This document shows positions 18,844-28,732 of a DNA stretch of 64,000 bases, in pieces; the stretch's first letter is position 1, and every line of letters begins with the position of its first letter. The translations under genes and the position numbers were made by a program. The stretch is from JACPUW01 sp049115495 (lineage in GTDB: Bacteria > Bacteroidota > Bacteroidia > CAILMK01 > JACPUW01): contig JAGDZV010000008.1 in NCBI GenBank assembly GCA_049115495.1, positions 1 through 64,000 of the forward strand, in the 5' to 3' direction. A model generated the notes under the pieces. It worked only from the letters and a program-made list of their open reading frames with translations. It was not told where the DNA came from and did no database searches.

Positions 18844-19414
18844 AATGGTGATTTATACAGTATTGGTTTTGTTGCTTCAGAATATGCAAGCAAATGGACA
18901 AAGACAACTCAATGTTGCCAAAGGCCTTAGATCAATCGCAATAAAACAAGGAACCAATTTCTCGTACATTAATCTGAAATCACCAGATAAAATAAAAACT
19001 GACAAACTGGTACGTATTACAAATGATTCAGTGCTTATACTTCAACAAGATACTGTTGATTTTCATAATTTCATTCTAATAAGAAAGAATCCATTTGTGA
19101 ATTTATTGGCTTTGGGCGGAGCTACTTTTACCACCTTGATTGAAGGTAGTTTTACTGGAGTAATTTTCTTTTTAGAATCATACGGAGCAGCCTTGTGCGA
19201 TGATGATTGTGACATGCCTTTTTGGGAAACGCATCCGAATACACTTTTGATGGGGTCAATCACAATGATAAATGGTTTGGCCGTTTATCGTGGCATAAAC
19301 CGACTTCAGAAACCAAAAGTCAAAGAAGAATGGGAATATGATGTTGTACTAGTAAAAAATCCTGAACGGTTTAGAAGCAAGAACTCTTTCTGGTTTTGGC
19401 AAAAAACGCCTTAG
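18830..19414 (+). CDS. Unrecognised exported protein, second of a tandem pair
   Basis: This 194-residue protein is probably a diverged paralogue of the preceding gene, sharing the layout of signal peptide, short beta domain with NDSVLILQQDTVDFHNF, two hydrophobic helices and a terminal EEWEYDVVLV strand. It adds an acidic cysteine pair (CDDDC) between the helices. The ATG at 18830 overlaps the previous stop by 14 bp; an ATG at 18845 is possible but would lose the basic residue of the signal peptide. Its TAG overlaps the TAA of the convergent dnaB gene by three bases. Confidence 0.6.
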   Translation: MTWSRMVIYTVLVLLLQNMQANGQRQLNVAKGLRSIAIKQGTNFSYINLKSPDKIKTDKLVRITNDSVLILQQDTVDFHNFILIRKNPFVNLLALGGATFTTLIEGSFTGVIFFLESYGAALCDDDCDMPFWETHPNTLLMGSITMINGLAVYRGINRLQKPKVKEEWEYDVVLVKNPERFRSKNSFWFWQKTP

Positions 19415-20970
19415 AAGGGTGTATCTAAAGGATCGTCTTCTTCATCATTCATTGCCGAACCACGCTTTATATAACCACCTTCGTCAACTGCAGCAGGTAA
19501 TGCAGCCGCATCATCTGAATAGCTAAACTCATCAAGGTTAGAAAACTTGGCATATTCACCAATAAATCTTAAACGAACATTAGCAGTGCTTCCGTGACGA
19601 TTTTTTGCAATTATTACTTCTCCAACTCCTTGGCATGGATTACCATCTTCATCTTGTTCAAAGCCATAATATTCGCCACGATAAAGAAACATAACCTGAT
19701 CCGCATCTTGCTCAATTGACCCTGATTCCCTAAGGTCACTCAACATAGGTCTTTTTGTTCCACCACGTGTTTCAACAGCACGACTTAACTGCGAAAGTGC
19801 AATTACTGGTACATTTAAGTCCTTAGCCAAACCCTTTAATGACCTAGAAATTTTAGATATCTCTTGTTCACGGTTGCCACCTTGGCCTTTTCCTTCACTA
19901 CCGCCGCTCATTAGCTGCAAGTAGTCAATAATGATCATACCAATGCCATGCCTATCTTTTAACCTTCTCGCCTTTGCTCTAAGGTCAAAAACATTCAAAG
20001 CAGGTGTATCGTCAATAAATATTTTTGCGGTGCTTAATTTATCTATTTTGGTGTGTAATTGCTGAAGCTCATAATCTTCAAGGTTTCCGTTTCTCAACTT
20101 ATCACCCTTAATTTGAGCTTCTGAAGAAATCAAACGATTAACCAACTGTAAGTTGCTCATCTCAAGTGAGAATACTGCCACAGGAACATCAAAATCAATG
20201 GCTGCATTTCTTGCTAATCCCAAAACAAATGCCGTTTTACCCATTGCTGGTCTTGCTGCCAATATAATTAGGTCACTACGCTGCCAACCTGAAGTAATTC
20301 TATCAAGCTCAGTAAACCCAGAACCAATACCAGTTAGACCGTCCGTTTTGTTTTTTAATTCTTCAATCTGCTGAATTGCTTCAGATATTAAAGTACTCAT
20401 TCCCTTATCTTGGTTTTTGAAATTACCCTCTGAAATACTGAATAAATCGTTTTCAGCTTCATCAAGTAATTCAAAAACATCGGTTTGTGGTTCAAATGCC
20501 TTGGTTTGAATTTGGCCTGATATTCTGATTAGCTCCCTTAGAATATACTTTTCCTGAATTATTCTGGCATGGTACTGAATATTGGCAGCCGAACCTACTC
20601 TATTGGTCAATTCAGTTAATGCATAAGGTCCACCAACAAAATCTAGTTTACCATTTTGACGCAAATGTTCAGTAAGGGTAAGAATATCAATTGGCTGCGA
20701 CTTTTCGAATAATTGAATGGCTCCGCGGTATATCTCTTTATGCTCATCTTTATAAAAAGAATCTGGAGAGAGAATATCCATGATCTCATAAAGAGCATCT
20801 CTTTCTAACATTACGGCGCCAAGTACTGCCTCTTCAAGATCTAAGGCTTGCGGCGGAATTTTTCCCAACTCATTTCTTACAGTTGCACTTGAATTTGCAC
20901 CAACTTTTCTTGTTTTTTTGAGCGCACGCTGCAGCGCATCTTGAAATGATTCAGGAGTGTCGTTTGCCAT
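19411..20970 (-). CDS. dnaB: Replicative DNA helicase DnaB
   Basis: This 519-residue hexameric 5'-3' helicase drives the replication fork. The N-terminal DnaB domain (about 30-135; PPQALDLEEAVLGAVMLE) interacts with primase. The RecA-like C-terminal domain carries Walker A (AARPAMGKTAF), Walker B (MIIIDYLQLMSG) and the arginine-finger region (ISRSLKGLAKDLNVPVIALSQLSRAVE). There is no intein. The protein is full length with an ordinary C-terminal extension. Upstream lies a 362-bp gene-free region with DnaA-box matches, which may control dnaB expression or mark an origin. Confidence 0.97.
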   Translation of the reverse strand: MANDTPESFQDALQRALKKTRKVGANSSATVRNELGKIPPQALDLEEAVLGAVMLERDALYEIMDILSPDSFYKDEHKEIYRGAIQLFEKSQPIDILTLTEHLRQNGKLDFVGGPYALTELTNRVGSAANIQYHARIIQEKYILRELIRISGQIQTKAFEPQTDVFELLDEAENDLFSISEGNFKNQDKGMSTLISEAIQQIEELKNKTDGLTGIGSGFTELDRITSGWQRSDLIILAARPAMGKTAFVLGLARNAAIDFDVPVAVFSLEMSNLQLVNRLISSEAQIKGDKLRNGNLEDYELQQLHTKIDKLSTAKIFIDDTPALNVFDLRAKARRLKDRHGIGMIIIDYLQLMSGGSEGKGQGGNREQEISKISRSLKGLAKDLNVPVIALSQLSRAVETRGGTKRPMLSDLRESGSIEQDADQVMFLYRGEYYGFEQDEDGNPCQGVGEVIIAKNRHGSTANVRLRFIGEYAKFSNLDEFSYSDDAAALPAAVDEGGYIKRGSAMNDEEDDPLDTPF

Positions 20971-21020
20971 TAAAAATTAAGTCTTTAAAAAGTAGCGGCG
21001 TTTACCTGTAAATGCCTGCA

Positions 21021-21052
21021 CAAGCTTAGAGATTTTTAAAGTGAAATACAAA
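21021..21052 (-). promoter_or_regulatory. Candidate dnaB promoter
   Basis: On the minus strand TTTG (21052-21049) is followed after 20 bp by TAAGCTTG (21028-21021). This fits the Bacteroidota pattern of TTTG at -33 and TAnnTTTG at -7 with one mismatch. It lies about 50 bp before the dnaB ATG. Confidence 0.4.
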
Positions 21053-21148
21053 GTCAAATTTGTTTTCAACAACAATATAATTTTCGTTGATTAATTGTTG
21101 AAGAGCTCACCTAAAAATATCAAAACACTCTGATTTTCAGACTTATGT

Positions 21149-21205
21149 TTATCCACAACACTATATTACCAAATTGTTATCTACATACATTTTCTATTTT
21201 CCACA
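21149..21205 (+). promoter_or_regulatory. Cluster of DnaA-box matches
   Basis: Three nonamers lie in 57 bp in the same orientation: TTATCCACA at 21149-21157 (perfect consensus), TTATCTACA at 21177-21185 (one mismatch) and TTTTCCACA at 21197-21205 (fits TTWTNCACA). Spacings between starts are 28 and 20 bp. DnaA could autoregulate dnaB from here, or the region could be part of an origin. Confidence 0.5.
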
Positions 21206-21332
21206 TGCAATTTCAACGAAATAATGGGCCATTTTTTTCATCAAAAAAAGTCAACAAACCATGTGCTATATTTAGGCTTTAAAAAATTCGAAAAATTACC
21301 TATGTATCCATGCATATTCTCTTTAGCAAATA

Positions 21333-23297
21333 CTATTTAATGAATAGCTTATTTCTATTTCTATAACCAGCGTTGTCTTTATACCAGTCTTTAAAATTTG
21401 AACCACCAGAAATGGCCCAAGTATTAAAGTAATTATAAGCAGTATTAATGGGTTGCTTTTCTAAGGGCTGCCTAAATTCATGTACTATGTTAATACCCCA
21501 AGTAAGATTATTAGTGGTTCGGTAGAAGCGATCTAAACTAGGAACAGTTGCATCATGAGATGTACCAAAATATTGAGTATTGACAAGGTCAGTTGATTCA
21601 TGGTCGGCTAGGTGCAATTCCCTACCCCTATCAGCATTAATAAATATGAATGGATTAAAAGGTGCGTCTCCTACCAAAGCTGGATTAATTGGATTTGTGA
21701 AATTTATAGTGATTAGCAGCTCTGGAGCTATAATTTCATTTGAGCTGGCTAATGTGTTTACGAAAGTTCCTCCGGGGTTTCCTCCTAAGTTGTCAAAAGC
21801 ATCGTCAAATACAATTACTACAGATCCATCGTTGTGTCCTTCTTCTAATCCTTTAGCATTTAAAGTCACTAGATTGTCAGTAATGCTAGAACCTGTAACA
21901 CTTGATATTAAATCAGGGTCAACATCCATTTTAAAGCCTAAACCGTTATGAAAAGATGCACCAATGGCTTTTACCTGAAAACGTGATTCAATTCTCACCA
22001 CTTCTCCTTGAGCATTCTCTACCTGAGTAAATCTATATTTAACCACCATATCATTAAAATCGTAGTCACCTTTTGAAGGCCATAAATCTTCAAAAGCTAA
22101 GGTTCCCCAACCTAGCTCACTCGGAGTATAAACCGCGCTTGCTGCTGCAGAATCTTCAGGGAAATCATCAAGTTGATCAATTACGCCGTCACCATCAGAA
22201 TCTATATTCGATAGCTGACTCACATCGCATTTATAGCTGCCTAAATCATTAACCCTATGGTTATATGTTTTAACCACTGACCAAGCACCATCAACTTTGT
22301 CCATTTCAATTAGTCTTGATTTGCCCTCACTAGTGGCCAAGTAAAGTCTATCATTTCTATCAATTGCCATTGATGTTGGGCTGAAAGGTAAATTTTCGGC
22401 ACTTATTCTTGTAGCATAAGCTGTATCTGAAGATACTCTTAATCTATACAAACCACTAAAACACGATAGGAATATTGTACCATCTTTACTAATTGCTAAG
22501 TCGCCTCCTTGATTTGGACTTTCTAGCCCAACTACGGTAAAACTACTTTGCACTTGATTATTAGTTGGGTCAATCGTATACATTTTATCTCGTTCTCCTA
22601 TGTAAAGTAATCCATTATCATGATTGTATTCCATACGAGCATAATGACCATTAAAAGGGTTGCCTGTACCTAAAATATGAAAGGTTTCACTGTTGTAGTC
22701 ATAATACCTTAAGGTTTTATGAGTATTATAGTAAACGATACCTAAATCTTTATTTACTGCGCAGGCATATGATGTACCGCCAATTAAATCGGGCAATTTG
22801 TTTGCCGTGTATGAATTATCTTCAACATCAATTTTATAGAATTGTCCATCTCCATTTACAGCATACAAATGTTCATGACAACCTGAGCTGCCGCCAACTC
22901 CATTGTTAAAACTCCCTTCTGCAGTGGGGCCATCTACTTTCAAATACTCTTCTGTTTCACCTTCGCCAGTTTGTTTAACTATTTTAACTGTCTCAATAAA
23001 ATCAGGAATAGAAAGATCAATATTCATTGATTTGCCATTTGCTATTGATGTAGCTACTAACGTTTCTTCTTGTCCATCAACTGAATAAACTAAGTACTTG
23101 GCTGTTTTTGGGTCGGCATCATCATTAATTGTTACTGTTATTTTCTTATCAGTAGCAAAATCAAAATCATCAGGTACAGGTAGGTCAGCAACATTAAAAT
23201 TGTTGTAGTCAACATCTAGGTCTTCCCAATCGGGCTTACAAGATGAAAATGATAAAACGATTACGGCAATGAGCAATGAAGTTAAAATTCGTAGCAT
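21333..23297 (-). CDS. LruC-domain lipoprotein, downstream copy
   Basis: The 654-residue protein has a lipobox (IVLSFSSC, Cys20) followed by KPDWEDLDVDYNNFNV. Residues about 130-360 form a propeller-like repeat region (HLYAVNGDGQFYKI, LLYIGERDKMYTI, DRLYLATSEG). A calcium-binding type-3-like repeat follows (DSDGDGVIDQLDDFPEDSA), then the LruC/DUF4842 domain (GTLAFEDLWPSKGDYDFND, PFNPFIFINADRGRELHL). LruC proteins of Bacteroidota are cell-surface lipoproteins of unknown ligand. It lies 22 bp after a close paralogue on the same strand, so the two form an operon created by tandem duplication. Confidence 0.85.
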   Translation of the reverse strand: MLRILTSLLIAVIVLSFSSCKPDWEDLDVDYNNFNVADLPVPDDFDFATDKKITVTINDDADPKTAKYLVYSVDGQEETLVATSIANGKSMNIDLSIPDFIETVKIVKQTGEGETEEYLKVDGPTAEGSFNNGVGGSSGCHEHLYAVNGDGQFYKIDVEDNSYTANKLPDLIGGTSYACAVNKDLGIVYYNTHKTLRYYDYNSETFHILGTGNPFNGHYARMEYNHDNGLLYIGERDKMYTIDPTNNQVQSSFTVVGLESPNQGGDLAISKDGTIFLSCFSGLYRLRVSSDTAYATRISAENLPFSPTSMAIDRNDRLYLATSEGKSRLIEMDKVDGAWSVVKTYNHRVNDLGSYKCDVSQLSNIDSDGDGVIDQLDDFPEDSAAASAVYTPSELGWGTLAFEDLWPSKGDYDFNDMVVKYRFTQVENAQGEVVRIESRFQVKAIGASFHNGLGFKMDVDPDLISSVTGSSITDNLVTLNAKGLEEGHNDGSVVIVFDDAFDNLGGNPGGTFVNTLASSNEIIAPELLITINFTNPINPALVGDAPFNPFIFINADRGRELHLADHESTDLVNTQYFGTSHDATVPSLDRFYRTTNNLTWGINIVHEFRQPLEKQPINTAYNYFNTWAISGGSNFKDWYKDNAGYRNRNKLFIK

Positions 23298-23319
23298 GAT
23301 GAAAATTTTCAGGTTAATT

Positions 23320-25284
23320 CTATTTTATAAATAATCTATTGGTGTTTCTATAGCCAGCATTGTCTTTATACCAGTCTTTAAAATTTGAACCACCAGAAAT
23401 GGCCCAAGTATTAAAGTGATTATAGGCAGTATTTATGGGTTGCTTTTCTAAAGGCTGCCTAAACTCATGAACTATATTAATACCCCACGCGAGGTTATTT
23501 GTGGTTTTGTAGTATCTATCCAGGCTTGGTACAGTTGCATCGTGAGCCGAACCAAAGTATTGAGTATTAACAAGGTCAGTTGGTTCATAATCTACCAAGT
23601 GTAACTCTCTACCACGATCGGCATTAATAAATATGAAGGGATTAAATGGCGCATCGCCAACTAATGATGTACTAATTGGATCGGTAAAGTTTATGGTTAT
23701 TAGCATTTCAGGAGCAATAATTTCATTGGCACTTGCTAATGTATTTACATATGTTCCCCCTGGGTTTCCACCTAAATTATCAAATGCATCGTCAAATACT
23801 ATAATTACCGAACCATCATTATGACCATCTTCTAATCCTTTAGCGTTTAGGGTAACAATGTTATCGGTAATGCTTGATCCAGTAACGCTTGAAATTAGAT
23901 TAGGATCAACTTCCATTTTAAAGCCTAAACCATTATGAAAAGAAGCACCAATCGCTTTAATCTGAAACTTAGCTTCAACTCTAACCACTTTATTCTGTGC
24001 ATTTTCTACTTGAGTGAACCTATACTTTACTACCATATCATTAAAATCGTAGTCGCCTTTTGAAGGCCATAAATCTTCAAAAGCTAATGTTCCCCAACCA
24101 AGCTCACTCGGGGTATAAACCGCACTTGCTGCTGCAGAGTCTTCAGGAAAGTCATCCAGTTGATCAATAACACCGTCACCATCAGTATCAATATTTGATA
24201 ATTGATTAAGATCACATTTATAGCTACCTAAATCGTTGATTGTATGGTTGTAAGTAGTTACTGTTGTCCAAGAGCCATCAAACTTGTCCATTTCAATAAG
24301 CCTTGCATTATTTTCCGTTGTAGACAAATACAATCTATCGTTTCTGTCAATTGCCATTGATGTTGGTTTAAATGGTAAATTTTCAGCACTAATTCTAGTT
24401 GCATAAGCCGTGTCGTTAGAAAGTCTGAGCCTATATAATCCGCTAAAACATGCCAAATAAATAGTTCCATCTTTGCTTATGGCCAAATCGCCACCCCCTG
24501 TAGGAGACTCTAAACCAATTACATCGTAGTTCTGAACAACTTGGTTTGTGTAAGGTCTTATCGTATACATCTTGGTGTTGTTACCAATGTATAACAGACC
24601 TGAGCCATGCTCATATTCCATTCTTGGGTATGAGCCGTTAAAAGGGTTCCCTGTACTTAATACATGAAAAGTCTCAGTATTGTAGTCGTAATATCTTAAC
24701 GTAGTTCCTGTATTGTAGTAAACAACACCACTGTCTTTATTTACAGCACATGCTACCGAACCGCCACCGGTAAGATTTGATAAAACATCTTCTGTGTAGT
24801 TCCCACCTTCAACATCAATTTTATAAAATCCACCTTTACCGTTTACAGCATACAAGTGTTCATTACACCCAGAGCTACCACCAACTCCATTGTTAAAACT
24901 TCCTTCGGCAGTTGGGCCATTAACCTTCAAATATTCTTCTGTTTGGCCTTCGCCAGTCTGTTTTACAATTTTTATTGTTTCGACGAAATCAGGGATTGAT
25001 AGATTAATACTGCTGGGTTTGCCATTTGAGAGTCTTGTTGCAACAAGTGTTTCTTCTTTTCCATCTACAGAGTAAATTAAATACTTGGCAGTTTTAGGGT
25101 CTGCATCATCGTTAATAGAAACTGTGATCTTTTTGTCAGTAGCAAAACTGAAGTTATCTGGCACTGGCAAATCAGCTACATTAAAATTGTTGTAATCAAC
25201 GTCTAAATCGTCCCAATCAGGTTTACAGGCTGAAAAAGACATTATCAAAATAGAACAAATTGCGGCGGTAAAAATTCGTGTCAT
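23320..25284 (-). CDS. LruC-domain lipoprotein, upstream copy
   Basis: This 654-residue paralogue of the gene at 21333-23297 is roughly four-fifths identical by eye and equal in length once the ATG at 25284 is used (signal MTRIFTAAICSILIMSFSAC). An ATG at 25308 adds eight residues that have no counterpart in the sister gene. It has the same order of lipobox, propeller-like region, DTDGDGVIDQLDDFPED calcium repeat and LruC domain. Differences concentrate in the propeller, while the LruC domain and final LFIK are almost unchanged, which suggests different ligands on one scaffold. It is divergent from the PKD/T9SS gene at 25544. Confidence 0.85.
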   Translation of the reverse strand: MTRIFTAAICSILIMSFSACKPDWDDLDVDYNNFNVADLPVPDNFSFATDKKITVSINDDADPKTAKYLIYSVDGKEETLVATRLSNGKPSSINLSIPDFVETIKIVKQTGEGQTEEYLKVNGPTAEGSFNNGVGGSSGCNEHLYAVNGKGGFYKIDVEGGNYTEDVLSNLTGGGSVACAVNKDSGVVYYNTGTTLRYYDYNTETFHVLSTGNPFNGSYPRMEYEHGSGLLYIGNNTKMYTIRPYTNQVVQNYDVIGLESPTGGGDLAISKDGTIYLACFSGLYRLRLSNDTAYATRISAENLPFKPTSMAIDRNDRLYLSTTENNARLIEMDKFDGSWTTVTTYNHTINDLGSYKCDLNQLSNIDTDGDGVIDQLDDFPEDSAAASAVYTPSELGWGTLAFEDLWPSKGDYDFNDMVVKYRFTQVENAQNKVVRVEAKFQIKAIGASFHNGLGFKMEVDPNLISSVTGSSITDNIVTLNAKGLEDGHNDGSVIIVFDDAFDNLGGNPGGTYVNTLASANEIIAPEMLITINFTDPISTSLVGDAPFNPFIFINADRGRELHLVDYEPTDLVNTQYFGSAHDATVPSLDRYYKTTNNLAWGINIVHEFRQPLEKQPINTAYNHFNTWAISGGSNFKDWYKDNAGYRNTNRLFIK

Positions 25285-25543
25285 GGCAATACCTTTTATA
25301 CAATTCAAACCTATTCAAACTTCGATTAACAAACATATTTAAAAGCTTATATTACTCTTATTATCGACGAATTTGATTTTTATGAAATCACCACTACTTT
25401 CATGATTACAGTTTGCTCTGAATTTTTCTTTTAATTGGCTTAGATAAATTCAACGTTAAAAATTGTAAAAACTAAAAAACTACTCCTATATTCACCGTCA
25501 ACAAACGGTTTCAATTCTTCTAAAAATCAGAATAAAGGACAAT

Positions 25544-28500
25544 ATGAGAAGCATTATTACTTTGGCATTGGCATTATTTATTTTCACTATCACGGCAAAT
25601 GCCCAAAAAAAGAAATCATTTAGCGATGATTTTGAATCTTACAGCAATAACACATGGTTGGCAAGAACATCATCAACTTGGACCACCTGGAGTGGAAACC
25701 CAACCACAGGTGGTGACGATGTAAGGGTAACCAATAGCGATTCCTATAGCGGTACCAAATCTATTTACTTTTCACCAGGACCTGGTGATGAAGATGTGGT
25801 GCTTCCATTTGGAGGTGTGCATGATGACGGTCAATTGATTTATACATCAATGTGGCATATTCCAAAAGGAAAAAGTGCTTATTTCAATTTTCAAGGAGCG
25901 AGTTCAGTTGGCTCTACTTGGGCAGTTGAAGTTACTTTTCAAACAACCGGATCATTAGGTTTTTCAAACAACAATGGTTCTATGTTTACTACCACCTATC
26001 CACAAGACAAATGGTTTGAAGTTAAGATATATGCCAATATTTCGAAAAATGAATGGCATGTAATAATAGATAATGAGTACAAAGGAAAATTTAGGAATAG
26101 CATAAACAAAGCATCACACTTAGATCTATTTCCAATTGATGCAAACTCCTCTTTTTGGGTTGATGATGTTGCATTTAATTATGCACCGCCTTTGCCTGAC
26201 AATGCAGGTGTAGAAGAACTAATTTCTCCACTTAAGCCCCTTTGCGGTAAAAATGATTTTAAAGTAAAAATCTCAAATAATGGAATAAATGCTATTGATA
26301 GCGTAAAAGTAAACTGGTCTTTAAACGGTGTATTACAAACGCCGGTTACAATAAAAAACAAGATTGACTCATTTAATACAACAAGTGCAAGCACCTTAGA
26401 AGTTACGCTTGATAGCACATATAATTTAGGCAGGGGCAATCACTTATTAAAGGTTTGGACTTCTGACCCTAACGGAGTAGCAGATACCATTAACCTTGAC
26501 GATACACTAGAAATAAGACTTTATGCCGAAGTAAAAGGTGGCGACATTGATTACGGGTCATTTTTTCAAGGTAAAAAAGGCAGAGGTACTGAGGCTTGGC
26601 CTGACACGGTTTGTACAGGAGATACCATAAACTATATTGTAAACCCTCCGGCTGGCTTAAGTTATTCAGATTTGGGAACAGATTGGTTTATTAGAAAAGT
26701 AAGTTTTCAAAGCAATGGAACAGCTCCATTAGACTCACAGTCTTTTAAGTCAAACGGTACATCAAGCTTTAGAGTGCAATATGTAGCTGATACAAGTGAA
26801 GCAAAAGATACTTTTAAACTTGGAATTACGGTTTCTCTTGGTAATGGTTGCGACACCACATTGGAACGATATTTTTACGTTAACGAACAGCCGCATGTGG
26901 AATTTACAGCAAACGATGCTTGCTTGGGCAAACTTACCAGATTTGTAAACACATCTAAAGCCGGCGGCGCCAACAAGTACCTATGGAATTTTGGAGATAA
27001 TACTACAGCTAGATTTATTGGAACATCAAAACGTTATACCACTACCGGAAAATTCTCAGTTACACTCAGAGCAACGGCTCCAAGTGGTTGTAGAGCTACT
27101 ACAAGTCAAGATATTAATGTATACGATATTCCAATTCCAAAATTTTTGGTTGGAGATGCCTGTGATAGTTCATCAATTGACTTCTTGGACTCGTCAAGCA
27201 TTGTCAATGGAAGCATCGCTAAATACTTCTGGGAATTTGGGGATGGTGATACTTCAAATGTTCAAAACCCTTCTCATTTATATGATCAAGTTGGAACTTA
27301 CACTGTTAAACTCTCGGTAACTTCTGATTTCGGTTGTACTGATAAATTAACCCAGGATGTAACCGTATATCCAGCGCCAGATGCGGCCATTGCGCTTACA
27401 AATGGTTGCGAACCAGATACTATAAGTTTTAAAAATAATTCAATTTATAAAGGCAGCGATGCGCTTTCATATGAATGGGATTTTGGTAATGGAAATACAT
27501 CGAACATTGAAAACCCAATGTATCAGTATGGAACTGCAGGCACATATTTGGTGAAAATGATTGTTACAAGCAGCAACGGATGTACTGATTCTAGTAATGG
27601 TTCTATTGAAATATATGCTGTTCCTACAGCTGATTTTAGTGTTGCAAATGCATGCTTGGGAGACACTACAATATTTACCAACAACTGTTCAGGCACCATA
27701 ACTGAATACAATTGGTTTTTGCGTCAAGGCAATAGATCATCCAAAGAAAATCCAAAGGTTCTGTACTCTGAAGAAGGCAATTTATCTGTACAACTAATAA
27801 TTACAGCTGAAGGTGGATGTACAGATACCGTTTCTAAAAATGTTGAAGTTTTTGAAAAGCCGAACGCTGCATTTACCCTTAAAAACGCTTGTGAAGGTTC
27901 TGAAGTAATTTTTAACAACCAAAGTTCTACTGGATCTGGCTCTTTAACACATTCGTGGAGTTTTGGAGATGGAAACTCATCTACTGACCTTTCGCCAGCT
28001 CACACTTTTACTACTGAAGGTACATATAGTATAGAGTTGACTGTAACAACAGAAAATAATTGCTCTGATAGCAAAACTGAAAATATTGAGATATTCCCAT
28101 TGCCAAACGCTGAATTTAGCTTTGAACATAAAGGATGGGGCCAATATGACTTTGCCCCTGACGATGCCAACTTGGTTTCATACGAATGGAATTTTGGAGA
28201 TGGAAATACATCAACTGATTTAGCACCTTACCATGAATATGATGCTGAAGGTGATTATGATGTAACACTCAAAACAACTGACAATAATTCTTGCGTTTCA
28301 GAAAATACTTCTAATGTTTCTGTAAGTACAGGAATAAATGATAAATCTGTTGAAAATCGATTTAATGTATTCCCTAATCCCTTTACTCAAGGATTGAATA
28401 TAACTTATGAAATTGAAAAAGAAAGCCTTGTTATAGCTCAAGTGTATAACCTAAATGGACAGCTAATTGAAACTTTAGTAAATCAAAAGCAAATTAAAGG

Positions 28501-28606
28501 AAAACACCAAGTTCAATTTAACACCCATGACCAATCTGGAATTTATATGGTAAAACTGGTGATTGATAATATGGTATATCACCAACAGATTGTAAAATCG
28601 AAATAG
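25544..28606 (+). CDS. Large secreted multi-PKD protein with a T9SS type A sorting domain
   Basis: The 1020-residue protein has a signal peptide (MRSIITLALALFIFTITANA). A concanavalin/LamG-like N-terminal domain follows (about 25-220; DDFESYSNNTW, FWVDDVAFNY), then a CARDB-like region (about 230-330). At least five PKD modules run from about 455 to 925, each with a YLWNFGD/YFWEFGDGD/YEWDFGNGN/HSWSFGDGN/YEWNFGDGN core and a C......F.N start. The last 80 residues form a T9SS type A module (RFNVFPNPFTQG...GIYMVKLVIDN...QIVKSK). It is probably exported to the surface or medium, and the catalytic content is limited to the possible lectin-like domain. Confidence 0.88.
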   Translation: MRSIITLALALFIFTITANAQKKKSFSDDFESYSNNTWLARTSSTWTTWSGNPTTGGDDVRVTNSDSYSGTKSIYFSPGPGDEDVVLPFGGVHDDGQLIYTSMWHIPKGKSAYFNFQGASSVGSTWAVEVTFQTTGSLGFSNNNGSMFTTTYPQDKWFEVKIYANISKNEWHVIIDNEYKGKFRNSINKASHLDLFPIDANSSFWVDDVAFNYAPPLPDNAGVEELISPLKPLCGKNDFKVKISNNGINAIDSVKVNWSLNGVLQTPVTIKNKIDSFNTTSASTLEVTLDSTYNLGRGNHLLKVWTSDPNGVADTINLDDTLEIRLYAEVKGGDIDYGSFFQGKKGRGTEAWPDTVCTGDTINYIVNPPAGLSYSDLGTDWFIRKVSFQSNGTAPLDSQSFKSNGTSSFRVQYVADTSEAKDTFKLGITVSLGNGCDTTLERYFYVNEQPHVEFTANDACLGKLTRFVNTSKAGGANKYLWNFGDNTTARFIGTSKRYTTTGKFSVTLRATAPSGCRATTSQDINVYDIPIPKFLVGDACDSSSIDFLDSSSIVNGSIAKYFWEFGDGDTSNVQNPSHLYDQVGTYTVKLSVTSDFGCTDKLTQDVTVYPAPDAAIALTNGCEPDTISFKNNSIYKGSDALSYEWDFGNGNTSNIENPMYQYGTAGTYLVKMIVTSSNGCTDSSNGSIEIYAVPTADFSVANACLGDTTIFTNNCSGTITEYNWFLRQGNRSSKENPKVLYSEEGNLSVQLIITAEGGCTDTVSKNVEVFEKPNAAFTLKNACEGSEVIFNNQSSTGSGSLTHSWSFGDGNSSTDLSPAHTFTTEGTYSIELTVTTENNCSDSKTENIEIFPLPNAEFSFEHKGWGQYDFAPDDANLVSYEWNFGDGNTSTDLAPYHEYDAEGDYDVTLKTTDNNSCVSENTSNVSVSTGINDKSVENRFNVFPNPFTQGLNITYEIEKESLVIAQVYNLNGQLIETLVNQKQIKGKHQVQFNTHDQSGIYMVKLVIDNMVYHQQIVKSK

Positions 28607-28701
28607 AATAGTTTGATGTTATACCTTGGTTCTTTTAGTAAAATCAAATAACCTTAAAGAACCTATAAGGAATATAAACATAGCACAATAAAGCTCTTAA
28701 T

Positions 28702-28731
28702 AGAAAACCCAGCATAGATGTTGGGTTTTCT
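28702..28731. terminator. Bidirectional terminator hairpin after the PKD gene
   Basis: AGAAAACCCA (28702-28711) pairs with TGGGTTTTCT (28722-28731). It sits where plus-strand transcription from the PKD gene meets minus-strand transcription from the GIY-YIG units. Its CCCAGCAT core resembles the hairpins after the tRNA (29447-29469) and after the first GIY-YIG unit, which implies descent from a copied tRNA terminator. Confidence 0.6.
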
Positions 28732-28732
28732 G

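Larger units (their letters stand above)
20971..21332. other. Gene-free region upstream of dnaB
   Basis: No credible reading frame is present. The stretch is AT-rich and holds a likely dnaB promoter (21021-21052), several DnaA-box matches (21149-21205) and an imperfect inverted repeat of TTCAACAA/TTGTTGAA around 21064-21103. Between 21206 and 21332 nothing specific was recognised beyond AT-rich sequence following the last box. Confidence 0.6.
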
